Assembly (NCBI RefSeq): GCF_038066635.1
Contig: NZ_JBBUTI010000016.1
Coordinates: 18,898-82,897, forward strand
From: Ideonella margarita
GTDB lineage: Bacteria; Pseudomonadota; Gammaproteobacteria; Burkholderiales; Burkholderiaceae_C
DNA length: 64,000 nt
Reading direction: 5' to 3'
This document shows positions 1-8,914 of this stretch, one piece after another. The first letter of the stretch is position 1. The number at the start of each line of letters is the position of its first letter. Below the pieces are notes generated by a model, which was given only the letters and a program-made list of their open reading frames with translations, was not told where the DNA came from and did no database searches. A program made the translations under genes and the position numbers.

Positions 1-34
1 TTCAAGATCAAGGGCTGCGGACCTCGAGGAGGGC

Positions 35-814
35 TCAGACCTCGATCAGCTTGAGCGGGTCATGCGTCTCTGCCTCGCCCTTCTTCACCAGCCCGCGGGC
101 CTGGCAGACCACGCGGCTTGGCGCGCGGCCCGGGCGGTCCACGGTGTAGTCGTGGCGGCAGTGCAGGTGGCCGTGCAGCCACAGGTCGGCCCGGGGAATC
201 AGGTCGTCGTCGGCATTGCAGAAACTCGCCGTGCCGGGTTGTTTGCCGTAGCGCGGATCACCGCTGCGCAGGCTGGGGGCGAAATGGGTGATCACGACGG
301 TGGCGTCCCACTGGCCCTGCGGTGGCACGGCCAGCGCTTGTTCCAGCCACAGGCGGTCGGCCAGGCCGGTGGCGCGCACGGCGTCGGCGTCGAAGGGTTG
401 ACCGCCCTCATGGGTGCTGCGCTGCACGCGGGTGAAATAGTGGCCGGCGCGCATCGCACGTTCGCGCTGGGCGGCGCCGAACAGGTCGAAGTCCGACCAT
501 CGCACGGTGCCCACGAAGCGGATGCGACGGCCTCGGTCATCGGGGAGGATCAGCGTCTCCCGCGACAGCAAGGTCATGCCCAGTTCAGTGCAGCGTGCAC
601 GCAGGCCGGCGAGCGCCTCGGCCATGTCGCGGCCGTCGAACTCATGGTTGCCGGGCACGAAGATCACCGGCACCGGCCAGTTGGCAAACAGCTCGAGCCC
701 GGCCCAGGTGGCATCAATGTCGCCGGCCAGCACCAGCAGCTCGGCGCCGGGGGCGGGCTGGGCTTCGAAGGTTTCGGTTTCAAGGTGCAGATCGGACAGA
801 AGCTGGAGGCGCAT
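35..814 (-). CDS. Calcineurin-like metallophosphoesterase
   Basis: A 259-residue cytosolic phosphoesterase of the calcineurin-like superfamily. The metal-binding motifs appear in order: SDLHLE near residues 7-12, GDID at 31-34, GNHE at 55-58, THFAP in the last third, and HGHLH near residue 213. These residues normally build a two-metal centre that hydrolyses phosphomono- or diesters. There is no signal peptide or membrane segment. The substrate cannot be read from the sequence; YfcE-like and cAMP-type enzymes share the fold. It sits alone downstream of pckG, from which it is separated by a hairpin terminator, so it is probably transcribed separately. The first Met directly precedes the first metal motif, so the start is well fixed. 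Confidence 0.85.
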   Translation of the reverse strand: MRLQLLSDLHLETETFEAQPAPGAELLVLAGDIDATWAGLELFANWPVPVIFVPGNHEFDGRDMAEALAGLRARCTELGMTLLSRETLILPDDRGRRIRFVGTVRWSDFDLFGAAQRERAMRAGHYFTRVQRSTHEGGQPFDADAVRATGLADRLWLEQALAVPPQGQWDATVVITHFAPSLRSGDPRYGKQPGTASFCNADDDLIPRADLWLHGHLHCRHDYTVDRPGRAPSRVVCQARGLVKKGEAETHDPLKLIEV

Positions 815-852
815 GGGGCGGGATCATCGCAAAAAGCGGAATGGCCATCGCA

Positions 853-882
853 AAAAGCACAACAGCCACCCGAAGGTGGCTG
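853..882 (-). terminator. Intrinsic terminator of pckG
   Basis: Perfect 8-bp stem CAGCCACC/GGTGGCTG. On the minus strand the loop reads TTCG, a stabilising tetraloop, and the stem is followed by TGTGCTTTTTG. It lies about 60 bases past the pckG stop codon. A short direct repeat, ATCGCAAAAAGC, occurs twice just beside it (near 825 and 847), so the T-run is present in two copies. Confidence 0.75.
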
Positions 883-939
883 CTGCGGCAGGGCGCCGTG
901 TGGCACCCCGAGGGCGGTCTGGCCGTTTGGCCAGCCGCG

Positions 940-2814
940 TCAGCCGGCCAGCTTGGCAGCCAGGGCCGCCTTGGTGTCCAGCAGCGCTTGCGGCAGGTGG
1001 TAAGACAGCTGGGTGAACAGCTCGTCGTGCAGCTTCAGCTCTTGCGTCCAGGCGGCGTGGTCCACGTCGATGACCGACTTGAACTGGTCGTGGCTGAAGT
1101 TCAGGCCGTCCCAGGTCAGGTCTTCGTAACGCGGGCTGACGCCGAACACGTTGTCGGTGCCGGTGGTGCCGCCATCCACACGTTCCAGCATCCACTTCAT
1201 CACGCGGGCGTTGTCACCGTAGCCAGGCCAGACGAACTTGCCGTCAGCGCCCTTGCGGAACCAGTTGACGCAGTAGATCTTCGGCAGCTTGGCGCCCGAG
1301 GCGGCCAGCTTGGCGCCCAGGTCCAGCCAGTGCTGGAAGTAGTCGCTCATGTTGTAGCCCATGAAGGGCAGCATGGCGAATGGATCGCGACGCACCACAC
1401 CTTGCTGGCCAGCGGCGGCAGCGGTGGTTTCCGAGCCCATCGTGGCGGCCATGTACACGCCTTCCACCCAGTTGCGGGCTTCGGTCACCAGCGGCACGGT
1501 GGTCGAGCGACGGCCACCGAAGATGAACGCGTCGATCGGCACGCCGGCGGCGTCGTCCCAGGCGGGGTCAAGCGCCGGGTTGTTGGTGGCGGCCACGGTG
1601 AAGCGGGCGTTCGGGTGTGCGGCCTTGGCGCCGGTCTGCTTGGCGATTTCAGGCGTCCAGTCCTTGCCCTGCCAGTCGATGCAGTGCGCAGGCGCTTCGC
1701 TCATGCCTTCCCACCACACGTCGCCGTCGTCGGTCAGCGCGACGTTGGTGAAGATGACGTCCTTGTTCAGGCTCGCCATGCAGTTCGGGTTGGTGTCGAA
1801 GTTGGTGCCCGGGGCCACGCCGAAGTAGCCGGCTTCCGGGTTGATGGCGTACAGACGACCATCAGCACCCGGCTTGATCCAGGCGATGTCGTCGCCGATG
1901 GTGGTGACCTTCCAGTTGCCCATGGCCGCCGGCGGAATCAGCATCGCGAAGTTGGTCTTGCCGCAGGCGCTCGGGAAGGCGGCTGCCACATGGTGCTTCT
2001 TGCCTTCGGGCGAGGTGACACCCAGGATCAGCATGTGCTCGGCCAGCCAGCCCTGGTCACGGCCCATGGTGGAGGCGATGCGCAGCGCGAAGCACTTCTT
2101 GCCCAGCAGCGCGTTGCCGCCGTAGCCGGAGCCGTACGACCAGATTTCGCGGGTCTCGGGGTAGTGGACGATGTACTTGGTGGTGTTGCACGGCCAGGCC
2201 ACGTCAGCCTGACCTTCGGCCAGCGGTGCGCCCACGGTGTGCACGCACGGCACGAATTCGCCGTCGATGCCCAGCAGCTCCAGCACGGCCTTGCCCATGC
2301 GGGTCATGATGCGCATGTTGACGGCCACGTACGGGCTGTCCGAGAGCTCAACGCCGATGTGGGCGATCGGCGAGCCCAGCGGGCCCATCGAGAACGGCAC
2401 GACATACAGCGTGCGGCCCTTCATGCTGCCCTTGAACAGCGCCGGGGTGCCGTCGGCCTGGCCGGTCTGCAGCAGGGCGCGCATCTCGGCCGGGGCCATC
2501 CAGTTGTTGGTCGGGCCGGCGTCTTCCTTGTTGGCCGAGCAGATGTAGGTGCGGTCTTCGACGCGCGCCACGTCGGAGGGCGACGAGCAGGCGAGGTAGC
2601 TGCCCGGGCGCTTGGCCGGGTTCAGCTTCTTGAAGGTGCCGGCGTCCACCAGTTGCTGGCAGAGGCGGTCGTATTCAGCCTGCGTGCCGTCACACCAGTA
2701 CACGTCGCGGGCTTCGGTCAGGGCGGCGATCTGGCCAACCCATTCCACCAAGCGGGTGTGCTTGACGTAAGCGGGTACGTTGAGGCGCAGGCCTTCCATC
2801 ACGGGGCGGTTCAT
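940..2814 (-). CDS. pckG: Phosphoenolpyruvate carboxykinase (GTP)
   Basis: Converts oxaloacetate and GTP to phosphoenolpyruvate, GDP and CO2 in the cytosol, the first committed step of gluconeogenesis. The 624-residue product has the length and motifs of the GTP-dependent family: the cysteine-containing P-loop PSACGKTN at residues 281-288 and the metal/nucleotide motif GDDIAW at 307-312. The reading frame continues upstream to 2970, but that extension is low-complexity and unlike the family. The ATG at 2812-2814, preceded by GGAG at a 7-base distance, starts the conserved MNRPVMEGL sequence, so I chose it. The gene diverges from feoA. Its leader carries a terminator-like hairpin (separate entry), suggesting control after initiation. 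Confidence 0.97.
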   Translation of the reverse strand: MNRPVMEGLRLNVPAYVKHTRLVEWVGQIAALTEARDVYWCDGTQAEYDRLCQQLVDAGTFKKLNPAKRPGSYLACSSPSDVARVEDRTYICSANKEDAGPTNNWMAPAEMRALLQTGQADGTPALFKGSMKGRTLYVVPFSMGPLGSPIAHIGVELSDSPYVAVNMRIMTRMGKAVLELLGIDGEFVPCVHTVGAPLAEGQADVAWPCNTTKYIVHYPETREIWSYGSGYGGNALLGKKCFALRIASTMGRDQGWLAEHMLILGVTSPEGKKHHVAAAFPSACGKTNFAMLIPPAAMGNWKVTTIGDDIAWIKPGADGRLYAINPEAGYFGVAPGTNFDTNPNCMASLNKDVIFTNVALTDDGDVWWEGMSEAPAHCIDWQGKDWTPEIAKQTGAKAAHPNARFTVAATNNPALDPAWDDAAGVPIDAFIFGGRRSTTVPLVTEARNWVEGVYMAATMGSETTAAAAGQQGVVRRDPFAMLPFMGYNMSDYFQHWLDLGAKLAASGAKLPKIYCVNWFRKGADGKFVWPGYGDNARVMKWMLERVDGGTTGTDNVFGVSPRYEDLTWDGLNFSHDQFKSVIDVDHAAWTQELKLHDELFTQLSYHLPQALLDTKAALAAKLAG

Positions 2815-2830
2815 AGGGGCTCCAATCATC

Positions 2831-2883
2831 AAAAAATAAAACGGGATTGGGCGAGCCTCGCGGGGGTGCGGGGCTCGCCCAAT
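2831..2883 (-). promoter_or_regulatory. Terminator-like hairpin in the pckG leader (possible attenuator)
   Basis: A perfect 12-bp inverted repeat ATTGGGCGAGCC/GGCTCGCCCAAT with a 14-base spacer. On the minus strand it is followed by CCCGTTTTATTTTTTG and then, 17-19 bases later, by the pckG start codon. The stem plus U-rich tract resembles an intrinsic terminator placed inside the 5' leader of pckG. It could be an attenuator, an mRNA-stability hairpin, or a fortuitous palindrome. The four-base gap between stem and U-tract is longer than in ideal terminators. Confidence 0.5.
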
Positions 2884-3112
2884 GCCGTGGCACGGAGAGC
2901 GGGAGAACGAACACAACCCGGGTGCAGGGTTACGGTGGTGCCACGGGGTGTTTTTGTGGGGATCGCCCATGAAAAGCCGCCGGCGGTACGCCGTTTTCAG
3001 TGTAACGGCGCCGTAACCCGGCGTGCTGGAACAACCCCGGTAAAAGTATGCAAATCCGGAATAACCAGATGCATGACGAGGCGACCTTGGCCTGGATCAA
3101 ACCGCCGCAATC

Positions 3113-3135
3113 TAAATGAGACAGAATCGCATTTA
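3113..3135. promoter_or_regulatory. Fur box upstream of feoA
   Basis: Imperfect palindrome TAAATGAG-N7-CGCATTTA, 7 of 8 arm positions complementary. It ends 18 bases before the feoA start. The shape matches the AAATGAGAA...CGCATTT form of Fur boxes known from Burkholderiales. It overlaps the likely -10 region (TCTAAA at 3111, with TTGGCC about 18 bases upstream), as expected for iron-dependent repression. Confidence 0.65.
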
Positions 3136-3153
3136 AATTCTTCTGCCACCACC

Positions 3154-3396
3154 ATGCTGCTCGCCGACCTGCCCAACGGGGTGCTCGCCACCGTGAATCT
3201 GCTTCGCAGTGGCGCTGCCGACATCGACGCCGCCACCCTGCGGCGCCTGGCAGAGCTGGGCTTTCTGCCCGGTGAGCCGGTGCGCGTGATGCACCGTGGC
3301 CCGGGCGGCCGCGAGCCGCTGGCCGTGCTGGTCGGCGACACCCTGTTTGCCCTGCGCCGTGTGGAGGCCGCCTGTGTCGATGTCACGCCCGCCTGA
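3154..3396 (+). CDS. feoA: Ferrous iron transport protein A
   Basis: An 80-residue cytosolic SH3-like FeoA protein, the partner of FeoB in Fe(II) uptake. The FeoA signature region LAELGFLPGEPVRVMHRGPGG, followed by LAVLVGDTLFALRRVEA, matches the usual G-x-P-G-x-x-V-x-V pattern and C-terminal strand. Length agrees with family members of 75-85 residues. The ATG at 3154 is the natural start; upstream codons in the frame are non-coding in character. It overlaps feoB by 17 bases, implying translational coupling. A Fur box upstream suggests expression under iron limitation. Confidence 0.93.
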   Translation: MLLADLPNGVLATVNLLRSGAADIDAATLRRLAELGFLPGEPVRVMHRGPGGREPLAVLVGDTLFALRRVEAACVDVTPA

Positions 3397-5308
3397 TCAG
3401 GCCGACCACCTCGGCGGCCTGCACGCCCAGGCCGCCGCATTGGGCCGCGCGCCCGTGCTGGCGCTGGTGGGCAACCCGAACTGCGGCAAGACGGCGCTGT
3501 TCAACCTGCTGACCGGTGCGCGCCAGAAGGTGGCGAACTACGCCGGCGTCACGGTGGAGCGCAAGACCGGCTGGACCCGCCTGAGTGATGGCACCAGCGT
3601 GGCGGTGGTCGACCTGCCCGGCACCTACAGCCTGTTCCCCGCCACGCCTGATGAGGCCGTGACGCTCGAAGTGCTGGAAGGCCGTCGGGCGGACGAGCCC
3701 GCACCCGACGGCGTGGTGGCCGTGGTGGATGCGACCAACCTGCGCATGAACCTGCGGCTGGTGCTGGAAATGCGCGAGCGCGGCTGGCCGATGGTGGTGG
3801 CCCTGAACATGATGGACGCCGCCCGCCACCGCGGCGTCAACATCGACGTGGCGGCGCTCTCGCGCGAGCTGGGCTGCCCGGTGGTGGAAACCGTGGGCGT
3901 GAAGCACAACGGCCACCAGGCCTTGCTGGCGCAACTCTCGCTCGGCCTGCCGGCCTGGCCGCAGGCCGCGGCGGTGGATGGCGGAAAAGCGGCCCCAACT
4001 GACGCACAAACCATCCAGCGCGAGGTGCGACGCATCCTCGCCGTGGTGGCGCCCGGCGTGATGTCGACCGCGGGCAGCGCCCGGTTTCACCACCGCCTCG
4101 ACGGCTGGGTGATGCACCCGGTGTGGGGCCTGCTGCTGCTGGCCAGCCTGCTGTTCGTGATGTTCCAGGCGGTGTTCGCCTGGGCCGTCTGGCCGATGGA
4201 CCTGATCAAGGACGGCATGGCGGCGCTCGCCGAGTTCACCCAGGGCGCGATGGCCGAGGGCCCGCTGCGCAGCCTGCTGGTCGACGGCGTGATCGCCGGG
4301 GCCGGCGGCGTGCTGGTGTTCCTGCCGCAGATCCTGATCCTGTTTGCCTTCATCCTGGTGCTCGAGGACTCGGGCTACCTGCCGCGTGCCGCCTTCCTGC
4401 TTGACACTCTGATGGGTCGCGTCGGCCTGTCGGGGCGCGCTTTCATCCCGCTGCTGTCGAGCTTCGCCTGCGCCGTGCCCGGCATCATGGCCACGCGCAG
4501 CATCTCGAACTGGCGTGATCGCCTGGCGACCATCATGGTGGCGCCGCTGATGACCTGCTCGGCCCGGCTGCCGGTGTACGCCCTGCTCATCGGCGCCTTC
4601 GTGCCCGACCGCAGCGTGGGCTGGTTCAACCTGCGCGGTCTGACCTTGTTCGCGCTCTACGTGGCCGGCGTGCTGAGCGCCTGCGGCGTGGCCTGGCTGC
4701 TCAAGCGGGTGTGGATGAAGAGCAGCTACCAGCCGCTGATGCTGGAGCTGCCGCCCTACCGCCTGCCCAGCCTGCGCAGCCTGGCGCTGGGCCTGTGGGA
4801 GCGCGCCCGCATCTTCGTGCAGCGCGTGGGCACCATCATCTTTGCGCTGACGGTGCTGCTGTGGTTTCTCTCCACCTGGCCCGGCCCGCCCGATGGCGCC
4901 ACCGGCCCGGCCATCCAGTACAGCTTCGCCGGCCAGCTGGGCCATGCGCTGGAAGTGCTGGTGGCACCGATCGGCTTCAACTGGCAGATCGCCATCGCGC
5001 TGGTGCCCGGCATGGCTGCGCGCGAGGTGGTGGTGGGAGCGCTGGGCACCGTGTATGCCTTGTCGGGTTCCGACGATGGCGTGGCCGAAGCGCTGAGCCC
5101 GGTGATCGCGCAGCAGTGGTCGCTGGCCACCGCCTACGCGCTGCTGGCGTGGTTCGTGTTTGCGCCGCAGTGCATCTCGACGCTGGCGACCGTCAAGCGC
5201 GAAACCAACTCCTGGCGCTATCCGCTGCTGATGACGACCTACCTGTTCGCGTTGGCGTACGGCGCGGCGTTTGTCACCTACCGCGTCACGCTGTGGCTGG
5301 GCGGCTGA
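3380..5308 (+). CDS. feoB: Ferrous iron transporter B (G protein-coupled permease)
   Basis: Inner-membrane Fe(II) transporter with an N-terminal GTPase. Visible GTPase motifs are G1 GNPNCGKT (residues 31-38), G3 DLPG (78-81) and G4 NMMD (143-146). The second half, from about residue 245, is a multi-helix membrane domain containing the FeoB gate and C-terminal signatures, including a CSARLPVY motif. At 642 residues it is shorter than the roughly 770-residue enterobacterial protein but within the range of betaproteobacterial FeoB. The ATG at 3380 lies inside feoA; an upstream in-frame ATG at 3296 would give an out-of-family N-terminus and is rejected. It is followed by a small Cys-rich protein typical of feo operons in this group. 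Confidence 0.96.
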   Translation: MSRPPDQADHLGGLHAQAAALGRAPVLALVGNPNCGKTALFNLLTGARQKVANYAGVTVERKTGWTRLSDGTSVAVVDLPGTYSLFPATPDEAVTLEVLEGRRADEPAPDGVVAVVDATNLRMNLRLVLEMRERGWPMVVALNMMDAARHRGVNIDVAALSRELGCPVVETVGVKHNGHQALLAQLSLGLPAWPQAAAVDGGKAAPTDAQTIQREVRRILAVVAPGVMSTAGSARFHHRLDGWVMHPVWGLLLLASLLFVMFQAVFAWAVWPMDLIKDGMAALAEFTQGAMAEGPLRSLLVDGVIAGAGGVLVFLPQILILFAFILVLEDSGYLPRAAFLLDTLMGRVGLSGRAFIPLLSSFACAVPGIMATRSISNWRDRLATIMVAPLMTCSARLPVYALLIGAFVPDRSVGWFNLRGLTLFALYVAGVLSACGVAWLLKRVWMKSSYQPLMLELPPYRLPSLRSLALGLWERARIFVQRVGTIIFALTVLLWFLSTWPGPPDGATGPAIQYSFAGQLGHALEVLVAPIGFNWQIAIALVPGMAAREVVVGALGTVYALSGSDDGVAEALSPVIAQQWSLATAYALLAWFVFAPQCISTLATVKRETNSWRYPLLMTTYLFALAYGAAFVTYRVTLWLGG

Positions 5309-5350
5309 GCCGCTGATCAACGACCACCCGACGACGCCGCCCACACCCCC

Positions 5351-5698
5351 ATGCAAGCCCTGCTCACCGCCGCCATCGTGCTGGCCTGCGCCTGCTACGC
5401 CACCTGGGCATTGATGCCGGTCTCCTGGCGCCGCCGCGTCGCCAACCGGGCTTTGAGCGTGCCGCAACTGGCCGGCATGGGCTGGCTGCAACGCGCGGCG
5501 CGCCGGGGCGGCGCCTGTGGCTGTGACGGCTGCGACGGGCCGCCGGCCGGGGCTTCGAAGTCGTCAACATCGGGTGCCGCGGTGCAGGTCATCACCCTGC
5601 ATCCGCGCAGGCCGGCGCCGGCTCGCTCACAATCCGGCCATGAAGATCCTGAGCGTGAACGTGGCCACCGCCAAGCCGGTGAACATCAACGGCCGTGA
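5351..5698 (+). CDS. Small Cys-rich membrane protein of the feo operon
   Basis: A 115-residue protein with one N-terminal membrane segment (about residues 3-22) followed by a basic stretch and a Cys-rich motif CGCDGCDG near residues 56-63. Similar short Cys-motif proteins follow feoB in many Burkholderiales, where they may play a FeoC-like or metal-sensing role; this is inference from position and motif. The last 20 residues overlap the next gene by 59 bases and look non-conserved, so the functional protein may effectively end near the ITLHPRRPA sequence. It starts 42 bases after the feoB stop and is presumably in the same transcript. Confidence 0.6.
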   Translation: MQALLTAAIVLACACYATWALMPVSWRRRVANRALSVPQLAGMGWLQRAARRGGACGCDGCDGPPAGASKSSTSGAAVQVITLHPRRPAPARSQSGHEDPERERGHRQAGEHQRP

Positions 5699-6212
5699 GG
5701 TCCTGACGGCGATCGGCAAGGTGCCGCAAACCGGCCCGGTGGCCTACGGCCCGATGGGTCTGGCGGGTGACGAGCAGGCGGACCGCAGCGTGCACGGCGG
5801 TTTGCGCAAGGCGGTGTACGCCTGCTTCTCCACCCACCTGCCGTTCTGGCGCACGGTGCGGGCGCAGGCCCGTGCCGCCTCGTGGGATGCCGACGTGCCG
5901 CCCGGCCTGCTGGGCGAAAACCTGACCATCGACGGCATGACCGAACGCGACCTGTGGCTGGGCGACCAGCTGGTGTTCGCCGACGGCGGCGTGCTGGTGG
6001 TGAGCGAGCCCCGCGAGCCGTGCTTCAAGTTCAATGCGGCGATGGGCTTTTCCAAGGCCGCCAAGCTGATGGCCGAGTCGGGCTACTGCGGCACTTACCT
6101 CGCCGTGCTCAAGCCCGGTCAGGTGCAGTCCGGCGACAGCTTCACGCTGGTGCCGGGCGACCGCGCACTCAGCCTGCCCGACGCCTTCCGCGACCGCATG
6201 GGCCGCCGCTGA
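5640..6212 (+). CDS. MOSC domain-containing protein (YiiM-like)
   Basis: A 190-residue stand-alone MOSC protein. It has the HGG motif at residues 52-54, GENLT near 91-95, and the conserved cysteine C128 within SEPREPC, which in this family can carry sulfur or contact the molybdenum cofactor. YiiM-type members reduce N-hydroxylated compounds with Moco; the substrate here is unknown. The start at 5640 gives the canonical MKILSVNV N-terminus; the longer frame from 5517 overlaps the previous gene and is rejected. It lies downstream of the feo genes with an overlap and may share their transcript. Confidence 0.87.
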   Translation: MKILSVNVATAKPVNINGREVLTAIGKVPQTGPVAYGPMGLAGDEQADRSVHGGLRKAVYACFSTHLPFWRTVRAQARAASWDADVPPGLLGENLTIDGMTERDLWLGDQLVFADGGVLVVSEPREPCFKFNAAMGFSKAAKLMAESGYCGTYLAVLKPGQVQSGDSFTLVPGDRALSLPDAFRDRMGRR

Positions 6213-6230
6213 GGGCGATCCGCGGCAATG

Positions 6231-6266
6231 AAAAACCCCCGCGGGCCAAGCAGGCCGGCGGGGGTT
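6231..6266 (-). terminator. Intrinsic terminator after the S8 protease
   Basis: Stem AACCCCCGC (6234-6242) pairs with GCGGGGGTT (6258-6266), with an inner GGCC/GGCC pairing. On the minus strand it is followed by TTTTT, so it mainly serves the leftward S8 protease. It may also act on the convergent MOSC transcript. Confidence 0.75.
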
Positions 6267-6319
6267 GAGGGTGAGTGGCAGAACGGGCGCCTCGCGACGC
6301 CCGTCTGCTCACGGGGGCG

Positions 6320-8914
6320 TCAGACGCCCGGCACCGGACGGGCGATGGTGATCACCGGGGTCGTCCAGGTTTCCCAGTGCGCCGGGTTGGTCTCGTCGCC
6401 CAGGGCCTTCAGCACTTCCACCTTGATCACGTACTGGCCGTTCGGCACGGTGATCGGTGCGCTGTCGCCGCGCACGACACGGCCGTCCCACTGGAAGGCC
6501 GAGAACGCCGTGGCGGTCGAGCTGCGCGGCAGGAAGTTGTCCTTCGAGACCGTGAACCACGACTTGCCGGTGTTGGCGTCATAGGCCGACAGGCGCACCT
6601 GGCGTGCATGGTGATCGAAGTGCATCAGCATGTACGGGATGTCGCCATTGGCCATCGTGAAGGTGCCGCCGGTGGCGCGGTTCTGGTAGCTGCTGCCCAC
6701 CAGTTGTGCCAGCCACGGGAAGCCGTTGGCCGTCGGGGTCAGCACGACCTTCGACTGGTAGTCCCCCTTCATGCCGGCGTACGGCACACGCAGCACCTTG
6801 CCGTCCAGCGTCGAGGTGGCCACGATGTAGCCGCCGTAGATGCTGGCGTCAGGCAGCGCCGCCGGTGCCGTGATCGTCACGTCCACCGTGGCCGTGCCCT
6901 TGGGCGGCACGGTCACGCTGGTGGCGCTCAGGCTGACGGTGGCGCCAGTGCCCGAGAACGCCAGCGTGAAGCTGTTCGGGCCCGTGGACAGGGCGCCGGT
7001 GTGGCTCAGCGTGTAGGTCACCGAGGTCTTGCTGGTGTTGCGCAGCGTCAGGGTGCGCGTGGCCGGGCCGGCTTCGCTCTCACCCAGGGCCAGCTCGCTC
7101 GGGCTGATGGTCGTGGTCTGCAGCACGGCGCCCACCACGTCGGTCATGCCGGCGCCCTGGCGGTGCACCATGTCGAGGAAGCCCGCAGCCGGGTTGCCGC
7201 TCCACATCTTCGGATCGGCCGAGTTCTGCAGACGCTCCTTCACCGCGGCCGGGCTCAGACCCGGACGTGCTTCCAGCAGCAGGGCCACCGTGCCGGCCAC
7301 GTTCGGCGAGGACATCGAGGTGCCCGACAGCGTGGCGTAGCCGCCTTGCTCCAGCGGCCAGGTCGAGTTGATCAGACCACCCGGGGCGCCGATGTTCGGC
7401 TTCAGGCTCAGGTCTGCGGCCAGGCCGTAGGAGCTGAAGCTGGAGATCAGGTTGCCCGTCGGGTTGGGGTAGCTGCCCGTGGTGTTGGCCCAGGTCAGGG
7501 TCACGTCGCCGGCCTGCAGGGCGGTGTCGATGCTGGCGCCGAAGACGTCAGACACGCCGACCACCGGGATGGTGATGGCAGGGCTGCCGACTACTGAAGG
7601 GCTCAGCGGGCCGGCAGCGTTGTTGTACAGCACCACGCCGACAGCGCCCGCGGCCTGCGCGTTCGTGGCCTTGACGTAGAAGCCGCAGGTGCCGCGGCGG
7701 ATCAGGGCGATCTTGCCGGTCAGGCTGCCGGCGGGCAGGGCTGCGCAGGCGTCGTTGGCGGTGGTGGTGGTGCCGGTGCGGGCCATCAGCGCGCCGCCGG
7801 AGGTCGGGGCTGCCGGGGCGCCGGTGGCGTCCGAGAAGCCGACCAGGCCGCTGCTGCCGGTGACGCCGAACTGGCGCAGCACCACATGGCTGTTGTCGTA
7901 GGAAGCCACGCCGATGACGTTCTTGCCCACGCCCGGAGCGCCTGCGGCGTACAGGCCGCTGGTGCCGCTGTTGCCGATGGAGGCCACGACGATCATGCCC
8001 TTGCGCACCATGCGGTCAGCCGCCTTGGCGGACGGGTATTCCGGCCACTGGAACGACGAGCCGATGCTCATGTTGATGACCTGCATGCCGTCGGCCAGGG
8101 CGCGTTCCATGGCGGCGATCATCACGTCGGCCGTGGTGCTGCCGGCGCAGCCGAAGACGCGGTACGCGCCGAGGGTCACGTTCGGGGCCACGCCCTTGAT
8201 GGCGCCGCTGGCGCCGACGATGCCTGCGACGTGCGTGCCGTGGCCGGCGCAGTCGTCAGGGTTGTCGTCAGGGGTGGTGACGGGGTTGTAGGCGGCGCTG
8301 CTCGGGTCGGCATTGAAGGCGTCACCGACGAAGTCGTAGCCGTACTTCACGCGGCTGGTGGGCAGCACGGAGGCGCCTTGCACGCCGGTGCCGCCGAGGT
8401 CCGGGTGGTCGAGGTCGACGCCGGTGTCGATGATGCCGACCTTCACGCCCTTGCCGCTCAGGCCCAGGGTGTTCTGGGCGACGTCCGCGCCGGTCATGGC
8501 CAGGGCGGTGGCCATGTTGGCCTCGTTGCTGCCGTCAGACTTCACCGGATTGGGGGCCTGGAAGACCATCATCGGGTAGAGCGCCTTGACGCCAGCCACG
8601 CGGGCCAGCTTCAGGCGCTCGGCCGGCGACACTTCCACCGACAGGCCGTTGAACAGCGTGTTGAAGGCGCGGCGGGTCTTGAACTTCACGCCGGCAGCGG
8701 CGGCGGCCTTCTTGAAGGCGGCATGCTCGCCTTGCACCTTGGCGGCATCGGTGCCTTCGGTGGTGGGGGCACTGTTGAACTCGACGAACCAGAGGTTCGG
8801 AGCTTCATTCGCGCTCACTGGCAGCTGCTGCACGGCGGCGTGGGCGGGGGCCATGCCGGCCGCCATGATTGCGGCCACAGCGCTGGCCACCATCGTCAAA
8901 CGGATCAACTTCAC
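6320..8914 (-). CDS. Secreted subtilisin-family (S8) serine protease with PA domain
   Basis: An 864-residue exported subtilase. A Sec signal peptide (residues 1 to about 27, ending AHA) is followed by an inhibitor I9-type propeptide (about 40-120) and the S8 domain. The catalytic triad is Asp163 in IIDTGVD, His227 in GHGTHVAG and Ser533 in GTSMSSPNVAG. A protease-associated (PA) insert spans about 375-480, and a C-terminal immunoglobulin/Fn3-like region follows. The start is a GTG at 8914 with AGGAG eight bases upstream; the frame extends to 9091 but without an in-family N-terminus. It probably degrades extracellular protein. It is a single-gene unit ending in its own terminator. Confidence 0.93.
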   Translation of the reverse strand: MKLIRLTMVASAVAAIMAAGMAPAHAAVQQLPVSANEAPNLWFVEFNSAPTTEGTDAAKVQGEHAAFKKAAAAAGVKFKTRRAFNTLFNGLSVEVSPAERLKLARVAGVKALYPMMVFQAPNPVKSDGSNEANMATALAMTGADVAQNTLGLSGKGVKVGIIDTGVDLDHPDLGGTGVQGASVLPTSRVKYGYDFVGDAFNADPSSAAYNPVTTPDDNPDDCAGHGTHVAGIVGASGAIKGVAPNVTLGAYRVFGCAGSTTADVMIAAMERALADGMQVINMSIGSSFQWPEYPSAKAADRMVRKGMIVVASIGNSGTSGLYAAGAPGVGKNVIGVASYDNSHVVLRQFGVTGSSGLVGFSDATGAPAAPTSGGALMARTGTTTTANDACAALPAGSLTGKIALIRRGTCGFYVKATNAQAAGAVGVVLYNNAAGPLSPSVVGSPAITIPVVGVSDVFGASIDTALQAGDVTLTWANTTGSYPNPTGNLISSFSSYGLAADLSLKPNIGAPGGLINSTWPLEQGGYATLSGTSMSSPNVAGTVALLLEARPGLSPAAVKERLQNSADPKMWSGNPAAGFLDMVHRQGAGMTDVVGAVLQTTTISPSELALGESEAGPATRTLTLRNTSKTSVTYTLSHTGALSTGPNSFTLAFSGTGATVSLSATSVTVPPKGTATVDVTITAPAALPDASIYGGYIVATSTLDGKVLRVPYAGMKGDYQSKVVLTPTANGFPWLAQLVGSSYQNRATGGTFTMANGDIPYMLMHFDHHARQVRLSAYDANTGKSWFTVSKDNFLPRSSTATAFSAFQWDGRVVRGDSAPITVPNGQYVIKVEVLKALGDETNPAHWETWTTPVITIARPVPGV

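Noticed and set aside
2815..2970. 52-residue N-terminal extension of PEP carboxykinase
   Set aside because: Not like the family, and the ATG at 2814 has a good ribosome-binding site. The segment contains the leader hairpin.
595..3396. A 933-codon open frame on the plus strand across pckG
   Set aside because: It is antisense to pckG with composition of a high-GC shadow frame; only its last 81 codons (feoA) are real.
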